Origin: Nonomuraea sp. SBT364
Lineage (GTDB): Bacteria > Actinomycetota > Actinomycetes > Streptosporangiales > Streptosporangiaceae
Reading direction: 5' to 3'
Length of the DNA: 41,937 nt
Assembly: GCF_001083785.1 (NCBI RefSeq)
Contig: NZ_LAVL01000068.1
Location: forward strand, 1-41,937
Both the position numbers and the translations under genes were made by a program. Of this stretch, positions 28,424 through 36,249 are shown piece after piece; positions within the stretch are counted from its first letter, which is position 1, and every line of letters starts with the position of its first letter. Under the pieces are notes generated by a model. It made no database searches, was not told where the DNA came from, and saw only the letters and a list, made by a program, of their open reading frames with translations.

Positions 28424-29338
28424 ATGGCCGCGCCGTACCAGCAGATCGTTGACGACATCCGGCGGCGGATCGCCGACGGGGAGCTGACGCCGGGCGACCG
28501 GGTGCCGTCGACCAGGCAGATCGCCATGAAGTGGGGCGTCGCTCTGGCCACCGCGGCCAAGTCGCTGGCCACGCTGAGCCACGAGGGGCTGGTCGAGGCC
28601 AGGCCGCGGTCCGGCACCGTCGTGGCCGACCGCGCGCAGCGGCGGCGGCCGTCAGCCGAGCACGGGCTGACCCGCGAACGCGTCGTCGCGGCCGCCATGG
28701 CGCTCGCCGACGACGAGGGCCTGGCCGTGCTGTCGATGCGCGGCGTCGCGGCGCGGCTGGGCGTCTCGGCCATGTCGCCCTACCGCTACGTCGGCGGCAA
28801 GGACGAGCTGGTGACGCTCATGGCCGACGCGGCCTACGGCGAGGCCGTCTGGCCCGAGGCGCTGCCGGAGGGCTGGCGGGCCCGGTTCGAGCTGGTCGCC
28901 CGGCAGCTGTGGCAGGTCCACCGGCGCCATCCGTGGCTGGCGCACATCACCCCGCTCAACCGGCCGCTGGCCCTGCCCAACCTCATGGCGTACGGCGAAT
29001 GCCTGATGGCCGCCCTCGACCCGCTCGGCCTCGAACCGGTCACCATGCTCAACCTGCAGGTCCTGGTCTTCAGCCATGTCCAGGGCCTGGCGGTCAACCT
29101 GGAGTCCGAGGCGCAGGCCCAGGAAGCCACCGGGCTGTCGGATCAGGAGTGGGTCGACGCCCAGATGAGCACCGTGGACCTGCGCCGCATGCCCACCTTC
29201 GCCAAGGTGCTGGCCGCCCTGCCGGGCGAGGGCTACGACCTGGACCTCGACGAGTTCTTCGAGTTCGGCCTGCGACCGCTGCTGGACGGCATCGACAGGC
29301 TCATCGCCCGGACGGCGACCGGACCGGGAACGGCGTGA
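28424..29338 (+). CDS. GntR-TetR fusion transcriptional regulator
   Basis: 304 residues with two DNA-binding domains. Residues 2-70 are a GntR winged HTH (PYQQIVDDIRRRIADGELTPGDRVPSTRQIAMKWGVALATAAKSLATLSHEGLVEARPRSGTVV). Residues 83-130 are a TetR HTH (LTRERVVAAAMALADDEGLAVLSMRGVAARLGVSAMSPYRYVGGKDELVTLM). The rest is a TetR_C-type ligand-binding domain. AAGGGACG lies before ATG 28424. It diverges from an FAD monooxygenase, its likely target. Such double-HTH proteins occur in actinobacteria but are little studied; how the two domains share the operator is unknown. Confidence 0.9.
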   Translation: MAAPYQQIVDDIRRRIADGELTPGDRVPSTRQIAMKWGVALATAAKSLATLSHEGLVEARPRSGTVVADRAQRRRPSAEHGLTRERVVAAAMALADDEGLAVLSMRGVAARLGVSAMSPYRYVGGKDELVTLMADAAYGEAVWPEALPEGWRARFELVARQLWQVHRRHPWLAHITPLNRPLALPNLMAYGECLMAALDPLGLEPVTMLNLQVLVFSHVQGLAVNLESEAQAQEATGLSDQEWVDAQMSTVDLRRMPTFAKVLAALPGEGYDLDLDEFFEFGLRPLLDGIDRLIARTATGPGTA

Positions 29339-29377
29339 GCAGCCACCAGCGGACCGCGCGGACCCAGGTGCACCCCG

Positions 29378-29983
29378 TCAGAGCCAGCCCGCCTCGGTGG
29401 CGATGCGGATCGCGTCCTGCCGGGTGCGCGCGTTCAGCTTGGTGACGGCGGAGGCGAGGTAGTTGCGTACGGTGCCATAGCTGAGATGCAGGTCCCTGGC
29501 GATGTCGCGGGGCGCGGCCCCGGCGCCGGTCAGGCGCAGGACGTCGGCCTCGCGGTCGGTCAGCGGGTTGGCGGGCAGGCCGAGCGCGGCGTAGGCGAGC
29601 TGCTGGTCGACGATCCGGCGGCCGGCCGCGACGTCGCGGATGGCGGACACCAGCTCCTGGGGCCGGGAGTCCTTGAGCATGAACCCGGACACGTGCGCCT
29701 CGACCCCGCGCCGCAGGTTGCCGGGCCGGCCCAGCGCGGTGAGGATCAGCACCCGGCAGTCCGGCAGCCGGGTGTGCAGCTCGGCGGCGGCGTCCAGGCC
29801 GTCGACGACGGGCAGGTCGATGTCGAGCACGGCGACGTCCGGCCGGTGGGCCAGCGCGGCGGGCACGATCGCGTCGCCCGACCCCAGTGCGGCCACGACC
29901 TCGATGTCCTCCTCGTAGCCGAGCAAGGCGACCAGCGCCTCACGCAGGATCAGGACATCTTCCGCTATGAGGACACGAATCAC
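29378..29983 (-). CDS. NarL/LuxR-type response regulator
   Basis: 201 residues. Receiver domain: VIRVLIAEDVLILREALVALL with the acidic pair, phospho-acceptor Asp in VAVLDIDLPVVDG, and the conserved LTA and FMLKDS (Lys) segments. The C-terminal HTH is NPLTDREADVLRLTGAGAAPRDIARDLHLSYGTVRNYLASAVTKLNARTRQDAI. I prefer GTG 29983 (VIRVLIAED) because a consensus -10, TAGGAT, sits 8 bp upstream and there is no ribosome binding site, so it would be leaderless; ATG 29992 would lie inside that -10. It is divergent from its probable kinase, with start codons about 30 bp apart. Confidence 0.9.
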   Translation of the reverse strand: MIRVLIAEDVLILREALVALLGYEEDIEVVAALGSGDAIVPAALAHRPDVAVLDIDLPVVDGLDAAAELHTRLPDCRVLILTALGRPGNLRRGVEAHVSGFMLKDSRPQELVSAIRDVAAGRRIVDQQLAYAALGLPANPLTDREADVLRLTGAGAAPRDIARDLHLSYGTVRNYLASAVTKLNARTRQDAIRIATEAGWL

Positions 29984-29990
29984 ACTGCGC

Positions 29991-29996
29991 ATCCTA
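29991..29996 (-). promoter_or_regulatory. -10 box TAGGAT of the response regulator gene
   Basis: TAGGAT on the minus strand matches TAGRRT exactly and would start transcription at or next to the GTG at 29983. A TAGACA on the plus strand (30004-30009) is similarly placed for the kinase GTG at 30016. Confidence 0.45.
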
Positions 29997-30015
29997 AGCG
30001 TGGTAGACAACGCAG

Positions 30016-31872
30016 GTGACAGGCGCAGAACCGGGCGGATGGCCGCAGCTCAGGCCGTCGGCCGGCTGGGCGCTCGTGCTCGGTTACGCCGCCCTCCTCG
30101 TCCCGGCGCGGTTCGCCATCATCGTCACGATGGCCGGGTCGCTGGGCAGCTCCGGGACGCTGACGCTCGCCGTCTGCCTGGGCCTCGTCCTGGCGGTCGT
30201 CGGCCTCTTCGCGCTCGTCGCCCGGGGCGTCCGCGCCGCCGTCCCCGCCCTCGCGGTCGCGACGTTCGGCCCCTACCTGCCCTTCGCCATGCTGTGGGGG
30301 CCGATCGCGGGGCCGCTGGCCGCCGCCATGCCGCTGAGCGTGGCGGGCCCGGCGGGGTGGCTGCTGGGCGGGGCGGTGCTGCTGGCCGACCTCTCGGTGG
30401 CGACCGTTCTGCACGGCGACCCCGTCACCGTCCTCACCTTCACGATCATCGACATGAACGTGGGGCTGACCCTGTTCGCCCTGGTACGGCTGGCCGTGCT
30501 GCTGAGCGAGACCCAGGCGGCCAACCGGCAGCTCGCCGAACTCGAAGCGGCGAACGAACGCCTGCGCGCGGCCGGTGACCTGCGCAGGGCCATCGGCGAC
30601 CGGCTCGCCCACATCCTGCGCGCCTCCCGCCAGGCGACGATCACCCCCGGCCTGCTCGCCGGCATCGCGGAGACCGCCCGCGAGGCGGCCGCCGAGGCCA
30701 GGACGGTCGCGGCCGCGCCCCGCCCGCCGCTGCCCGCCGGCCACACCGACCTGCCCGACACGTCGTCGCGGCTCGCGCGGTGGGGCCTCACCGCGATGAC
30801 CGTCAACGTGTCGGTCATCGTGCTCACCAACGTCGCCGACAGCCACGCCACCGAGCCGCGCCACTGGGCCGTCGCGGTCGTCACCTCGGCCCTGGCCGTC
30901 GCGTTCCAGCTCTACCACGGCGTGCCCAGGACGCGGCCCGCCTCCGCCTGGCGCCTGACGCTCCCGCTGCACCTCCTCGTCATCACCGCCGCCACCCTCT
31001 ATCTGGGGGAGGGCACGCTGTCGGCGCTGCTCCTCCTGGCCGCGGCCAACACCCTGCTGTGGCTGCCCGCCCGCTGGTCCGTCCCCGCCGTCGCGCTCAC
31101 CGCCGTCGTCAGCGCGTACGTGCTGCGGCTCTATCCGGAGGTGGGCGGCTACGAGCTCTACCAGGCGGCCTCGGTGGTCACGGTCGCCATCGGCGTGTTC
31201 GCGTTCGACCGGTTCCCCAAGGCGGCCGGGCACCTGCGCGGCCTGCGCAGGCACGTCGCCGCGGGCGCCGTCGTCGCCGAGCGGCTCCGGCTGGCCAGGG
31301 ACGTGCACGACCTGCTCGGCATGACGCTGTCGGCGATCACGCTCAAGGCCGAGCTGGCCCTGCGCGCCATCGGCGACGACCCCGCCAAGGCGGCGCTCCT
31401 GCTGGCGGAGACGGGCCCGCTCGCGGAGCGGGGGCTGGCCGACGTGCGCTCGATCACCTCCGGCGGCGCCCGGCCGATCCTGCGCGAGGAGATCGGCTCC
31501 GCCCGCTCGCTGCTCGCCTCCGCCGGCGTCGAGGTCGAGGTGGACGTCGCCGCCGAGGCCGCCGCCGAGGAGCTCCCGGTGCTGGCCACGGTCCTGCGCG
31601 AAGCCGCCACCAACGTCGTCCGCCACGCGGCCGCCCGCCGATGCACGATCACGGTGGACCTGGCGCACGACACGGCCCACGACACGGCTCACGACACGGC
31701 CCGTGACACGGTGCGGCTGCGCGTCACCAACGACGGCGTGACGCGGAGCGAGCGGCGCACCGGCAGCGGGCTGGTGAGCCTGACGGCCAGGGTCGAGGCC
31801 GTGGGCGGCAGGTTCACCGCGGGCGACCCGGGCGACGGCACGTTCGCCCTGGTCGCGTCGGTGCCCCGCTAG
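30016..31872 (+). CDS. DesK-type sensor histidine kinase with two sensor modules
   Basis: 618 residues, about 200 longer than usual. First module: about five membrane spans (20-160), then a coiled helix LLSETQAANRQLAELEAANERLRAAG and a degenerate phosphotransfer helix, AIGDRLAHIL (192-201), where Gly194 stands in place of the phospho-His. Second module: about six spans (255-395) and the active helix ERLRLARDVHDLLGMTLSAITLKAEL with His431. The ATPase domain follows with the N-box LREAATNVVRHAA and G-box GSGLVSLTARVEAVGG. A 12-bp repeat encodes HDTA units inside the ATPase lid (551-566). GTG start without ribosome binding site. Probable partner is the divergent response regulator. Confidence 0.9.
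   Translation: MTGAEPGGWPQLRPSAGWALVLGYAALLVPARFAIIVTMAGSLGSSGTLTLAVCLGLVLAVVGLFALVARGVRAAVPALAVATFGPYLPFAMLWGPIAGPLAAAMPLSVAGPAGWLLGGAVLLADLSVATVLHGDPVTVLTFTIIDMNVGLTLFALVRLAVLLSETQAANRQLAELEAANERLRAAGDLRRAIGDRLAHILRASRQATITPGLLAGIAETAREAAAEARTVAAAPRPPLPAGHTDLPDTSSRLARWGLTAMTVNVSVIVLTNVADSHATEPRHWAVAVVTSALAVAFQLYHGVPRTRPASAWRLTLPLHLLVITAATLYLGEGTLSALLLLAAANTLLWLPARWSVPAVALTAVVSAYVLRLYPEVGGYELYQAASVVTVAIGVFAFDRFPKAAGHLRGLRRHVAAGAVVAERLRLARDVHDLLGMTLSAITLKAELALRAIGDDPAKAALLLAETGPLAERGLADVRSITSGGARPILREEIGSARSLLASAGVEVEVDVAAEAAAEELPVLATVLREAATNVVRHAAARRCTITVDLAHDTAHDTAHDTARDTVRLRVTNDGVTRSERRTGSGLVSLTARVEAVGGRFTAGDPGDGTFALVASVPR
31666..31713 (+). repeat. Four 12-bp tandem repeats inside the kinase ATPase domain
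   Basis: CACGACACGGCC, CACGACACGGCT, CACGACACGGCC and the degenerate CGTGACACGGTG encode HDTA HDTA HDTA RDTV (residues 551-566), inserted between two beta strands of the ATPase fold (TITVDLA and VRLRVTNDG). Confidence 0.85.
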
Positions 31873-32972
31873 CCGGCCAGGAGGCCGGCGAAGAAGCCGC
31901 GCACGTCGCCCGCGTAGACGCCGGGAGCCTGGTGGGCCGCGTAGTGCCCGCCGCTCTCGTACGTGTTCCACTGCACGATGTTCTTGTGGTCGCGCTCGGC
32001 GAACCGCCGGATGGACTGGAAGTCGCCCTTGGCCGAAGCCAGCCCGATCGGCGTCGTGGTCGGCTCGGCCGGCTGCTGCCCGGCCTTGGCGTTCTCGTAG
32101 TAGAAGCGGATCGCGGAGCCCGCGGTGCCGGTGAGCCAGTGCAGCGCGACGTTGGTGATGACGAAGTCGTCGTCCAGCTCCGGGTCGAACAGCTGGGCCA
32201 TCCAGCCGAGCAGGCCGGCCGGCGAGTCGGCGAGCGCGTGCGCCAGCGTCTGCGGCTGCTGCGAGTGCAGGGTGTTGAAGGCCCCCATCTCCTCCCAGAA
32301 CCGCTGCAGCACCCCCATCGCGGCCTGCTCCTCCTCGGTCATGCCCACGAACTCGGCGGGGTCGCCGGTGGGGAAGGAGAAGATCTGCGTGACGTGCACG
32401 CCCACGACGTTCTCCGGGGCGAACCGGCCGATCTCCGGCGAGACCATCGAGCCGCCGTCGTTGCCGACCGCGCCGTAGCGCTCGTACCCGAGGCGGTTCA
32501 TCAGCTCCGCCCAGGCCCGCGCGGTGCGCACGGTGCCCCAGCCGCTCTCCACGATCGGCCGGGAGAAGCCGAAGCCGGGAAGCGACGGGATGACCAGGTG
32601 GAAGTCCCGCGACAGCGGCTCGATGACGTCGAGGAACTCCACCAGCGAGCCGGGCCAGCCGTGCGTGAGGATCAGGGGCAGGGCATCCGGCTCGGCGGAA
32701 CGCACGTGGAGGAAGTGGATCCGCTGCCCGTCGATCACGGTGGTGAACTGCGGGTGGGCGTTGATCCTGGCCTCCTGGGCGCGCCAGTCGAAGCCGTCGC
32801 GCCAGTAATCGGCCAGCCGCCGCACCCGCTTGACGCTCACGCCGTACTCGTCGGGCAGTTCCTCGGCGAAACGGGTCAGGTCGAGGCGGGCCTGGAGGTC
32901 GTCCAGGTCGGCCTGGGGGATCTCGATACGGAAGGGTGTGATGTCGGAGTTCATGCCCTCCATCCTGGGCAC
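31869..32972 (-). CDS. Epoxide hydrolase (EHN domain plus alpha/beta hydrolase)
   Basis: 367 residues. N-terminal EHN domain: FRIEIPQADLDDLQARLDLTRF, then WRDGFDWRAQEARINAHPQF. The hydrolase core has the oxyanion motif HGWPGS, a nucleophile elbow GNDGGS with Asp as nucleophile, a helical cap with FYYENAK (Tyr proton donor region), and a late acid/His region ending in ESGGHYAAHQAPG. It opens epoxides to diols in the cytoplasm. I use GTG 32972, which has GAGG 7 nt upstream; ATG 32954 (MNSDITPF) is the alternative. Its stop overlaps the kinase stop (CTAG at 31869-31872). It diverges from the LuxR-type ATPase regulator. Confidence 0.92.
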   Translation of the reverse strand: MPRMEGMNSDITPFRIEIPQADLDDLQARLDLTRFAEELPDEYGVSVKRVRRLADYWRDGFDWRAQEARINAHPQFTTVIDGQRIHFLHVRSAEPDALPLILTHGWPGSLVEFLDVIEPLSRDFHLVIPSLPGFGFSRPIVESGWGTVRTARAWAELMNRLGYERYGAVGNDGGSMVSPEIGRFAPENVVGVHVTQIFSFPTGDPAEFVGMTEEEQAAMGVLQRFWEEMGAFNTLHSQQPQTLAHALADSPAGLLGWMAQLFDPELDDDFVITNVALHWLTGTAGSAIRFYYENAKAGQQPAEPTTTPIGLASAKGDFQSIRRFAERDHKNIVQWNTYESGGHYAAHQAPGVYAGDVRGFFAGLLAG

Positions 32973-33012
32973 GTGCCGTCCTCACCAGTAGTTCCCCGTG
33001 CACCGATGCGGT

Positions 33013-33025
33013 GTGCAGAATGCAC
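33013..33025. promoter_or_regulatory. Palindrome GTGCA, GAA, TGCAC
   Basis: Perfect 5-bp arms in the 131-bp gap between the epoxide hydrolase and the LuxR-type ATPase gene; a related GTGCACC lies 15 bp to the left. Possible binding site for the large regulator. GCCCTTTTGGGC (33039-33050) nearby is another small palindrome. Confidence 0.3.
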
Positions 33026-33103
33026 GAGCCCGCCCGGGAGCCCTTTTGGGCGTTTGCTGTATGAATGATCGCAGCATGGGCCAGGTGAGCGGAGGCGGTC
33101 CCG

Positions 33104-36052
33104 ATGACGGACGGCGACACGGTCGCGGGACGGGTGATCTCCCCGGTGCTGGTCGGGCGCGAGGAGGAGCTCGGGCGCCTGGTCGCGGCGGTGAGCCGGC
33201 CGCCGGCCGTGGTGGTGCTCGAAGGCGAGGCCGGGATCGGCAAGAGCAGGCTGCTGGCCGAGCTGGCGACGCGGCCCGAGATGGCCGACCGGCTGCTGCT
33301 GCGCGGCGGCGCCCGGCGCATCAGGGAGCCGTTCCCGCTGGGACCGCTGGTGGAGGCGCTGCGCGGCGCCGGTGACGCGCTGGCGCGGGCCGAGCTGTCA
33401 CCGGTCGCGGGCGCGCTGCGCGGCCTGCTGCCCGAGCTGGCGTCCGTGCTGCCTCCTCCGCTGGAGCCGCTGGACGACCGGGCCGCCGAGCGGCACCGGC
33501 TGTTCCGGGGCCTCGCCGAGGTGCTGCGCGCGCTCGGCCCCGTGGTGCTGGTGGTGGAGGACCTGCACTGGGCCGACGAGCAGACCGTCGAGTTCCTCGC
33601 CTACGCGCTGGCGGCGCCGCCGCCCCGGATGTCGATCGTGCTCACCTACCGGGGGGAGGAGGCGGGCGCCGTGGTCAGGGAGGCGACGGCGCGCCCCGCG
33701 GACGCGGTCTTCCACGACCACATCCTGCTGAAGGCGCTGGACGCCGCGCAGACCGGCGACCTGGCGGCGGCGATCCTCGGCGAGGCGGGAGTCACCGCCG
33801 ACTTCGGCGCGCATCTGCACGAGCTGTCGTCGGGGCTGCCGCTGGCCGTGCAGGAGCTGATGGCGCTGCTGCGCGCGCGCGGCGCGCTGATCAAACTGCG
33901 CAGCGGGCGGTGGGCGCGCAAGGCGGTGGCGGAGCTCGACGTGCCGCCGGGCGTGCGCGACTCGGTGCGCGAGCGGGTGGCGCGGCTGCCCGAGGAGGCG
34001 CGTGTCGTCGCGGAGGCGGCCGCCGTGCTGCAGGTGCCGGTGCGGCTGGAGGACCTGGCACGGGTGGGCGGGCTGCCGACGGCCGGCACCGTGGCCGGGG
34101 TGGACGAGCTGCTGGTCTCCGGCCTGCTGACCGAGCAGGCGGGCACGGTGGCGTTCCGGCACGTGCTGACCGCGCAGGCGGTGTACGGCGCGATCCCGCT
34201 CGGACGGCGTCAGGAGCTGCACGCGCGGGCTGCCGAGGCCGTGCGGGCGCTGGAGCCGGTGCCGCTCGGCCAGGAGGCTCACCACCTGCGCCAGGCCGGG
34301 CGGCTCACCGACTGGGTGGCGGCCGCCGAACAGGCGGCCGAGCAGGCCTCGCAGCTCGGCGACGACGCCGAGGCGGTGCGCATCCTGGAGGACGTGCTGC
34401 GCCACGCGCCGCTCGACCCGGACCGCCGGGGCCGCCTGGCGGTGCGGCTCGGCTGGGCCGCCCCGCAGGTGCTGCGCCCGCCGGCGGTCATCGACCTGCT
34501 GTCGCAGGCGCTGGAGTCGGAGCAGCCGGGCCCGCTGCGCGGCCAGCTGCACTTCCTCATCGGGCTCCTCCAGGAGAGGCTCGGCGAGGATCCCGGCGCG
34601 CAGCGTCGCGCGTTCGCCGCCGCCGTCGGAGACCTCGCCGACCGGCCCGAGCTCGCGGCCTGGGTGATGGCCGCGCTCGGCAGGCCGATGGATCCGGCGG
34701 TGCCGCTGGCCGAGCACGCCGTGTGGCTGGAGCGGGCCCTGGAGGCGGTGCCGGCGATCGGCGACCCGGTCGAGGAGGTCTTCGTCCTGGGCAAGATCGC
34801 GACCTCCCTGGGCGGGTACGGCGACCCGCGCTGGCTGGGGCTGACCGACGAGGTCCGCCGCAGGACCGGCGGCCGGCCGAGGCACCGGCAGGAGGTGGGC
34901 GCCTACCGGTCCATCGCGGAGCACGCCTGCCTCGCGGGCAACTACGAGGTCGCCGCCGAACTGCTGGACGCGGCGATGCGGGGCGCGGCCGGCGAGGAGT
35001 CGTCCCGCGAGCCGCTGTCACGCTGCCGGCTGGTCGCGCTCCTGCTGGCCTCCTGCCGCGGCCGGTGGGCCGGCCTGGAGGAGGAGACCGCGCTGCTGCT
35101 CGACGAGTACGGCGGACGCCCGTTCGACCGCATCGGCGCCGAGACCGTCGCGGCCTGCCTGGCGCTGGCGCGCGGCGAGCTCGACACCGCCCGGCGCGAG
35201 CTCGCCGAGGTCACCGGGAACGCCCTGGTCCTGGGCGCCTACGAGCTGCTTCCGCTGTCGGTGGCGGGATTCCTGCGGCTGGCCACGGCCGGCGGTGAGG
35301 CCGGGGCCGCGCTCGCGGCGACCGAGGCGGCCGTCGCCGTGTGGGAGATCAAGGGGCTCTGGCCGCTGGCGGTGCGCGCGCTGCCCGCGCTGGCCGAGGC
35401 GATGGCGGCGGCGGGCAGGCGGGACGAGGCGGTCGCTCTGGTGGAACGGCTGTCGGCGGAGCTCCGCGCCCTCGACGCGCCGATGGCCGAGGCGGCGCTG
35501 GCGCACGCGCGCGGGCACCTCGCCGCCGGGGACGCGGCCGCCGCGGCGGAGTTCCGCACGGCGGCGGCCGCCTACGACCTGCTGGGCGCGCCGTACGAGG
35601 CGGCCCAGGCACGCGAGCTGGCAGCCGGACGCCTGTTCGCCGCCAAGGCCGCCAAGGCCGCCGGGGTTTCCGGGGCGGAGGAGCCGCTGCTGGAGGCGAT
35701 GACGACGTTCCGGGACCTGGCCGCCCGCTGGGACCTCGACCGGGCCGCGCAGCTCGCCCGCAGGCACGGCGTGACGGTCAGGGGCCGCTATCCCGGCGGC
35801 CCGCAGGGCTACGGCGCGGACCTGTCCCCCCGGGAACGGGAGATAGCCGAGATGGCCGCCGCCGGGCTGACCAACCGGGAGATCGGCCAGCAGCTGTTCG
35901 TCTCGCCGAGAACGGTGGAGAAGCACCTCGGCGCCGCGCTGCGCAAGCTCGGGCTCCGCTCCCGCGCCGCCCTCGGCGCGCACCTCGGGGTCGAGCACCC
36001 CCGTAGTGACCCACCCGGTACGGGGGCCGCGAATGGGGTGGCCTACCCATAG
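33104..36052 (+). CDS. Large ATP-binding LuxR-type regulator (LAL family)
   Basis: 982 residues. AAA-type ATPase at the N-terminus: VGREEELGRLV, Walker A GEAGIGKS (41-48), Walker B VVLVVEDLHWADE (near 147-159). The middle, about residues 400-890, is helical with TPR-like repeats. The C-terminal LuxR HTH (about 905-965) is LSPREREIAEMAAAGLTNREIGQQLFVSPRTVEKHLGAALRKLGL. LAL regulators are ATP-dependent activators of secondary metabolism or catabolism. GGAGGCGG lies before ATG 33104. The only divergent neighbour is the epoxide hydrolase; downstream are the acidic small ORF and subtilase. Confidence 0.94.
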   Translation: MTDGDTVAGRVISPVLVGREEELGRLVAAVSRPPAVVVLEGEAGIGKSRLLAELATRPEMADRLLLRGGARRIREPFPLGPLVEALRGAGDALARAELSPVAGALRGLLPELASVLPPPLEPLDDRAAERHRLFRGLAEVLRALGPVVLVVEDLHWADEQTVEFLAYALAAPPPRMSIVLTYRGEEAGAVVREATARPADAVFHDHILLKALDAAQTGDLAAAILGEAGVTADFGAHLHELSSGLPLAVQELMALLRARGALIKLRSGRWARKAVAELDVPPGVRDSVRERVARLPEEARVVAEAAAVLQVPVRLEDLARVGGLPTAGTVAGVDELLVSGLLTEQAGTVAFRHVLTAQAVYGAIPLGRRQELHARAAEAVRALEPVPLGQEAHHLRQAGRLTDWVAAAEQAAEQASQLGDDAEAVRILEDVLRHAPLDPDRRGRLAVRLGWAAPQVLRPPAVIDLLSQALESEQPGPLRGQLHFLIGLLQERLGEDPGAQRRAFAAAVGDLADRPELAAWVMAALGRPMDPAVPLAEHAVWLERALEAVPAIGDPVEEVFVLGKIATSLGGYGDPRWLGLTDEVRRRTGGRPRHRQEVGAYRSIAEHACLAGNYEVAAELLDAAMRGAAGEESSREPLSRCRLVALLLASCRGRWAGLEEETALLLDEYGGRPFDRIGAETVAACLALARGELDTARRELAEVTGNALVLGAYELLPLSVAGFLRLATAGGEAGAALAATEAAVAVWEIKGLWPLAVRALPALAEAMAAAGRRDEAVALVERLSAELRALDAPMAEAALAHARGHLAAGDAAAAAEFRTAAAAYDLLGAPYEAAQARELAAGRLFAAKAAKAAGVSGAEEPLLEAMTTFRDLAARWDLDRAAQLARRHGVTVRGRYPGGPQGYGADLSPREREIAEMAAAGLTNREIGQQLFVSPRTVEKHLGAALRKLGLRSRAALGAHLGVEHPRSDPPGTGAANGVAYP

Positions 36053-36084
36053 TCCCCACCGGCGGTGCGGGCGACGCTTATGGC

Positions 36085-36216
36085 ATGTCCGAAACCGACT
36101 CCCTCGATGGCGAACCGGACGACGCCGACCCAGCGCAGAAAGGATCGGAGGCCTCGCCGGAGAAGCCGGTCATCGAACCCCTGGAAGACGCTCCAGAAGG
36201 GTTCGAGCCCGTCTGA
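36085..36216 (+). CDS. Small acidic protein of unknown function before the subtilase
   Basis: 43 residues starting MSETDSLDGEPDDADPAQKG and ending EPLEDAPEGFEPV. It is rich in Asp, Glu and Pro, with 13-14 acidic residues and only two Lys, and has no hydrophobic span, Cys or Trp. It is likely disordered. Codon third positions are mostly G/C. The ribosome binding site is weak, which lowers confidence. It lies 33 bp before the subtilase gene and just after the LAL regulator, so it may be cotranscribed with the protease. I do not recognise a family; options are a precursor peptide, a protease partner or a spurious ORF. Confidence 0.5.
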   Translation: MSETDSLDGEPDDADPAQKGSEASPEKPVIEPLEDAPEGFEPV

Positions 36217-36249
36217 TCTTCCCCCCAGCACCCGAAAGGGCAGTTCCGC

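Noticed and set aside
29980..33321. 1113-codon open frame on the minus strand across the kinase, epoxide hydrolase and intergenic region
   Set aside because: It spans two real genes in other frames and intergenic DNA, with low-complexity Arg/Gly translation.
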